Shown here in pieces: positions 6,071-6,890 of a DNA stretch of 6,890 nucleotides. Each line of letters opens with the position of its first letter. Positions within the stretch are counted from its first letter, which is position 1. The position numbers were made by a program, and so were the translations under genes. The stretch covers positions 1 through 6,890 of the forward strand of contig JAQCHG010000089.1 in NCBI GenBank assembly GCA_027619675.1, read 5' to 3'. The stretch comes from Cyanobacteriota bacterium. Lineage in GTDB: Bacteria > Cyanobacteriota > Cyanobacteriia > Phormidesmidales > Phormidesmidaceae. The notes below the pieces were generated by a model. That model saw only the letters and a program-made list of their open reading frames with translations. It was not told the origin of the DNA and made no database searches.

Positions 6071-6890
6071 CTAGGGGGATAAGGGGGGCATGGAGCCTGC
6101 CACGCCTAGTTCTAGGTCGTCTTGAATGGCTTCGGCCAATAGGTTGTCGGGTTGGGGACGTTGGGGATTCCCCAGACCCACGTACTTTTCGACCAGGGTC
6201 AGGAGTTCTTGGGCTCCAAAGGGCTTGGTGAGGTAGTCGGTGGCTCCGGCCATGCGGGCTTTGACGCGATCGATAAAGCCGTCTTTACCCGTCAGCATAA
6301 CGATGGGGGTTTGGCGGAAGGCGGTGGATTGACGCAGCATGGCACAGAGTTGATAGCCCTCTAGCTCTGGCATGGCAATATCACACAGGATCAAATCTGG
6401 CTTGAGTTGGAAGAGGAGACTCAAGGCCCGGAGTGGGTTGCCGATGGAGGTGGCCTCGTAACCGTGCTGATCCAAAATTTGCTCGACGGTTTCGCGCACC
6501 GTGAGGCCATCATCTACACAGACCACTCGGGGAACACGAGCTTCGGACCAGGCCTCAAGTTCTGCATCTGGCAGGGCGGGACTGGGGGGGTGGGGAAATT
6601 GAATCAACCCCTGGCGAACATAGGGATAGATGCCTTTGGCCACGGTGCCTACATCCCGGTTGAGGTAGCGGGCGATCTGTTGCAGGGAGGTTTGGCCATC
6701 CATCCAGGTCAATAGCCGACCGCTGTTGGGGGGGAGGACTGCTTGCAGGGCTGCGCGATCGCCCACTACGGGACACTGATGGGGGGAGTGAATGTGGGGG
6801 TGAAACTGCTTCCACTCTTGGATCTGCTGGGTGATGGTGGTGACTAGGGGGGCGCTGTGGAAAGTGGTGAGCTGGCGGCTGAGGGCGGCG
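6071..6890 (-). CDS. pilG: PatA-type response regulator, C-terminal part (PilG/HmpA-like), cut by window edge
   Basis: The frame stays open to the right edge, so the true start lies outside; 272 residues are visible (numbered from 6889). A GTG at 6766 is internal, because the upstream frame continues as family-like sequence. Visible residues 1-98 are the end of a PATAN (PatA N-terminal) domain, including the winged-helix-like stretch LLTWMDGQTSLQQIARYLN and PYVRQGLIQF. Residues 120-238 are a receiver: acidic pair Asp126-Asp127, phospho-acceptor Asp170 in LILCDIAMPELEGYQLC, switch Thr200 and Lys222 in LTKPF. Gly128 follows the acidic pair where Ser or Asn is more usual. A 34-residue acidic, Pro-containing tail follows. 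Related proteins in cyanobacteria steer phototaxis, pilus positioning or, for PatA itself, heterocyst pattern. It is separated from the next gene by 421 nt, so it may form its own transcript. The family call is firm; the symbol is by context. Confidence 0.88.
   Translation of the reverse strand, partial: AALSRQLTTFHSAPLVTTITQQIQEWKQFHPHIHSPHQCPVVGDRAALQAVLPPNSGRLLTWMDGQTSLQQIARYLNRDVGTVAKGIYPYVRQGLIQFPHPPSPALPDAELEAWSEARVPRVVCVDDGLTVRETVEQILDQHGYEATSIGNPLRALSLLFQLKPDLILCDIAMPELEGYQLCAMLRQSTAFRQTPIVMLTGKDGFIDRVKARMAGATDYLTKPFGAQELLTLVEKYVGLGNPQRPQPDNLLAEAIQDDLELGVAGSMPPLSP

Larger units (their letters stand above)
49..6762. repeat. Seven dispersed HIP1 octamers (GCGATCGC)
   Basis: Perfect GCGATCGC palindromes occur at 49-56, 990-997, 1321-1328, 2199-2206, 3290-3297, 3695-3702 and 6755-6762, about one per kb against roughly 0.1 expected in the whole window by chance. 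All lie inside genes, read as Ala-Ile-Ala, Gly-Asp-Arg or Lys-Arg-Ser codons according to frame. HIP1 over-representation is a known signature of many cyanobacterial genomes; this is the best compositional evidence for the source. The entry covers separate sites, not one continuous element. Confidence 0.9.

Noticed and set aside
6071..6766. GTG at 6766 as the start of the PatA-type protein
   Set aside because: The frame is open upstream to the edge and the upstream residues fit the PATAN domain, so the GTG is an internal Val codon.

Overview
The window carries one chemotaxis-type signalling locus, read entirely on the minus strand, of the kind that controls type IV pilus (twitching/phototactic) motility in cyanobacteria. 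A cyanobacterial source is indicated by seven perfect GCGATCGC (HIP1) octamers in 6.9 kb, by a PatA-type response regulator beside CheY/CheW/MCP/CheA homologues in an order known from cyanobacterial Tax/Pil/Hmp loci, and by sequence features of the CheY and CheA proteins. The species cannot be told from this window.

Layout in transcription order, from high to low coordinates: (1) a PatA-domain plus receiver protein (PilG-like), cut by the right edge, 6890-6071; (2) a 421-nt gap with no credible gene, holding small inverted repeats; (3) a single-domain CheY-like regulator (PilH-like), 5649-5281; (4) a CheW-like adaptor (PilI-like), 5263-4733, 17 nt downstream; (5) a 914-residue transmembrane chemoreceptor (PilJ-like), 4686-1942, 46 nt downstream; (6) a 160-nt gap with a perfect 8-bp inverted repeat; (7) the N-terminal 593 residues of a CheA histidine kinase (PilL/HmpE-like), 1781-1, cut by the left edge. 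Every gene that can be read is intact, with no frameshift and no mobile element.

Expected working, from family knowledge: the receptor and CheW form an array with CheA; CheA autophosphorylates on its HPt histidine (His49 here) and passes phosphate to the CheY-like and PatA-type regulators, which act on pilus motors or their localisation.

The unusual part is the architecture of the receptor and the kinase. The receptor has no GAF, PAS or periplasmic ligand-binding domain. Its input side is a TPR-like N-terminus followed by about 350 residues of acidic low-complexity sequence, then two closely spaced membrane segments, two HAMP domains and the signalling hairpin. The kinase has a matching acidic linker with no Lys or Arg at all over 329 visible residues, including three tandem 15-residue LFGE repeats. 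That two partner proteins from adjacent genes share this composition is the main candidate for something not yet described.
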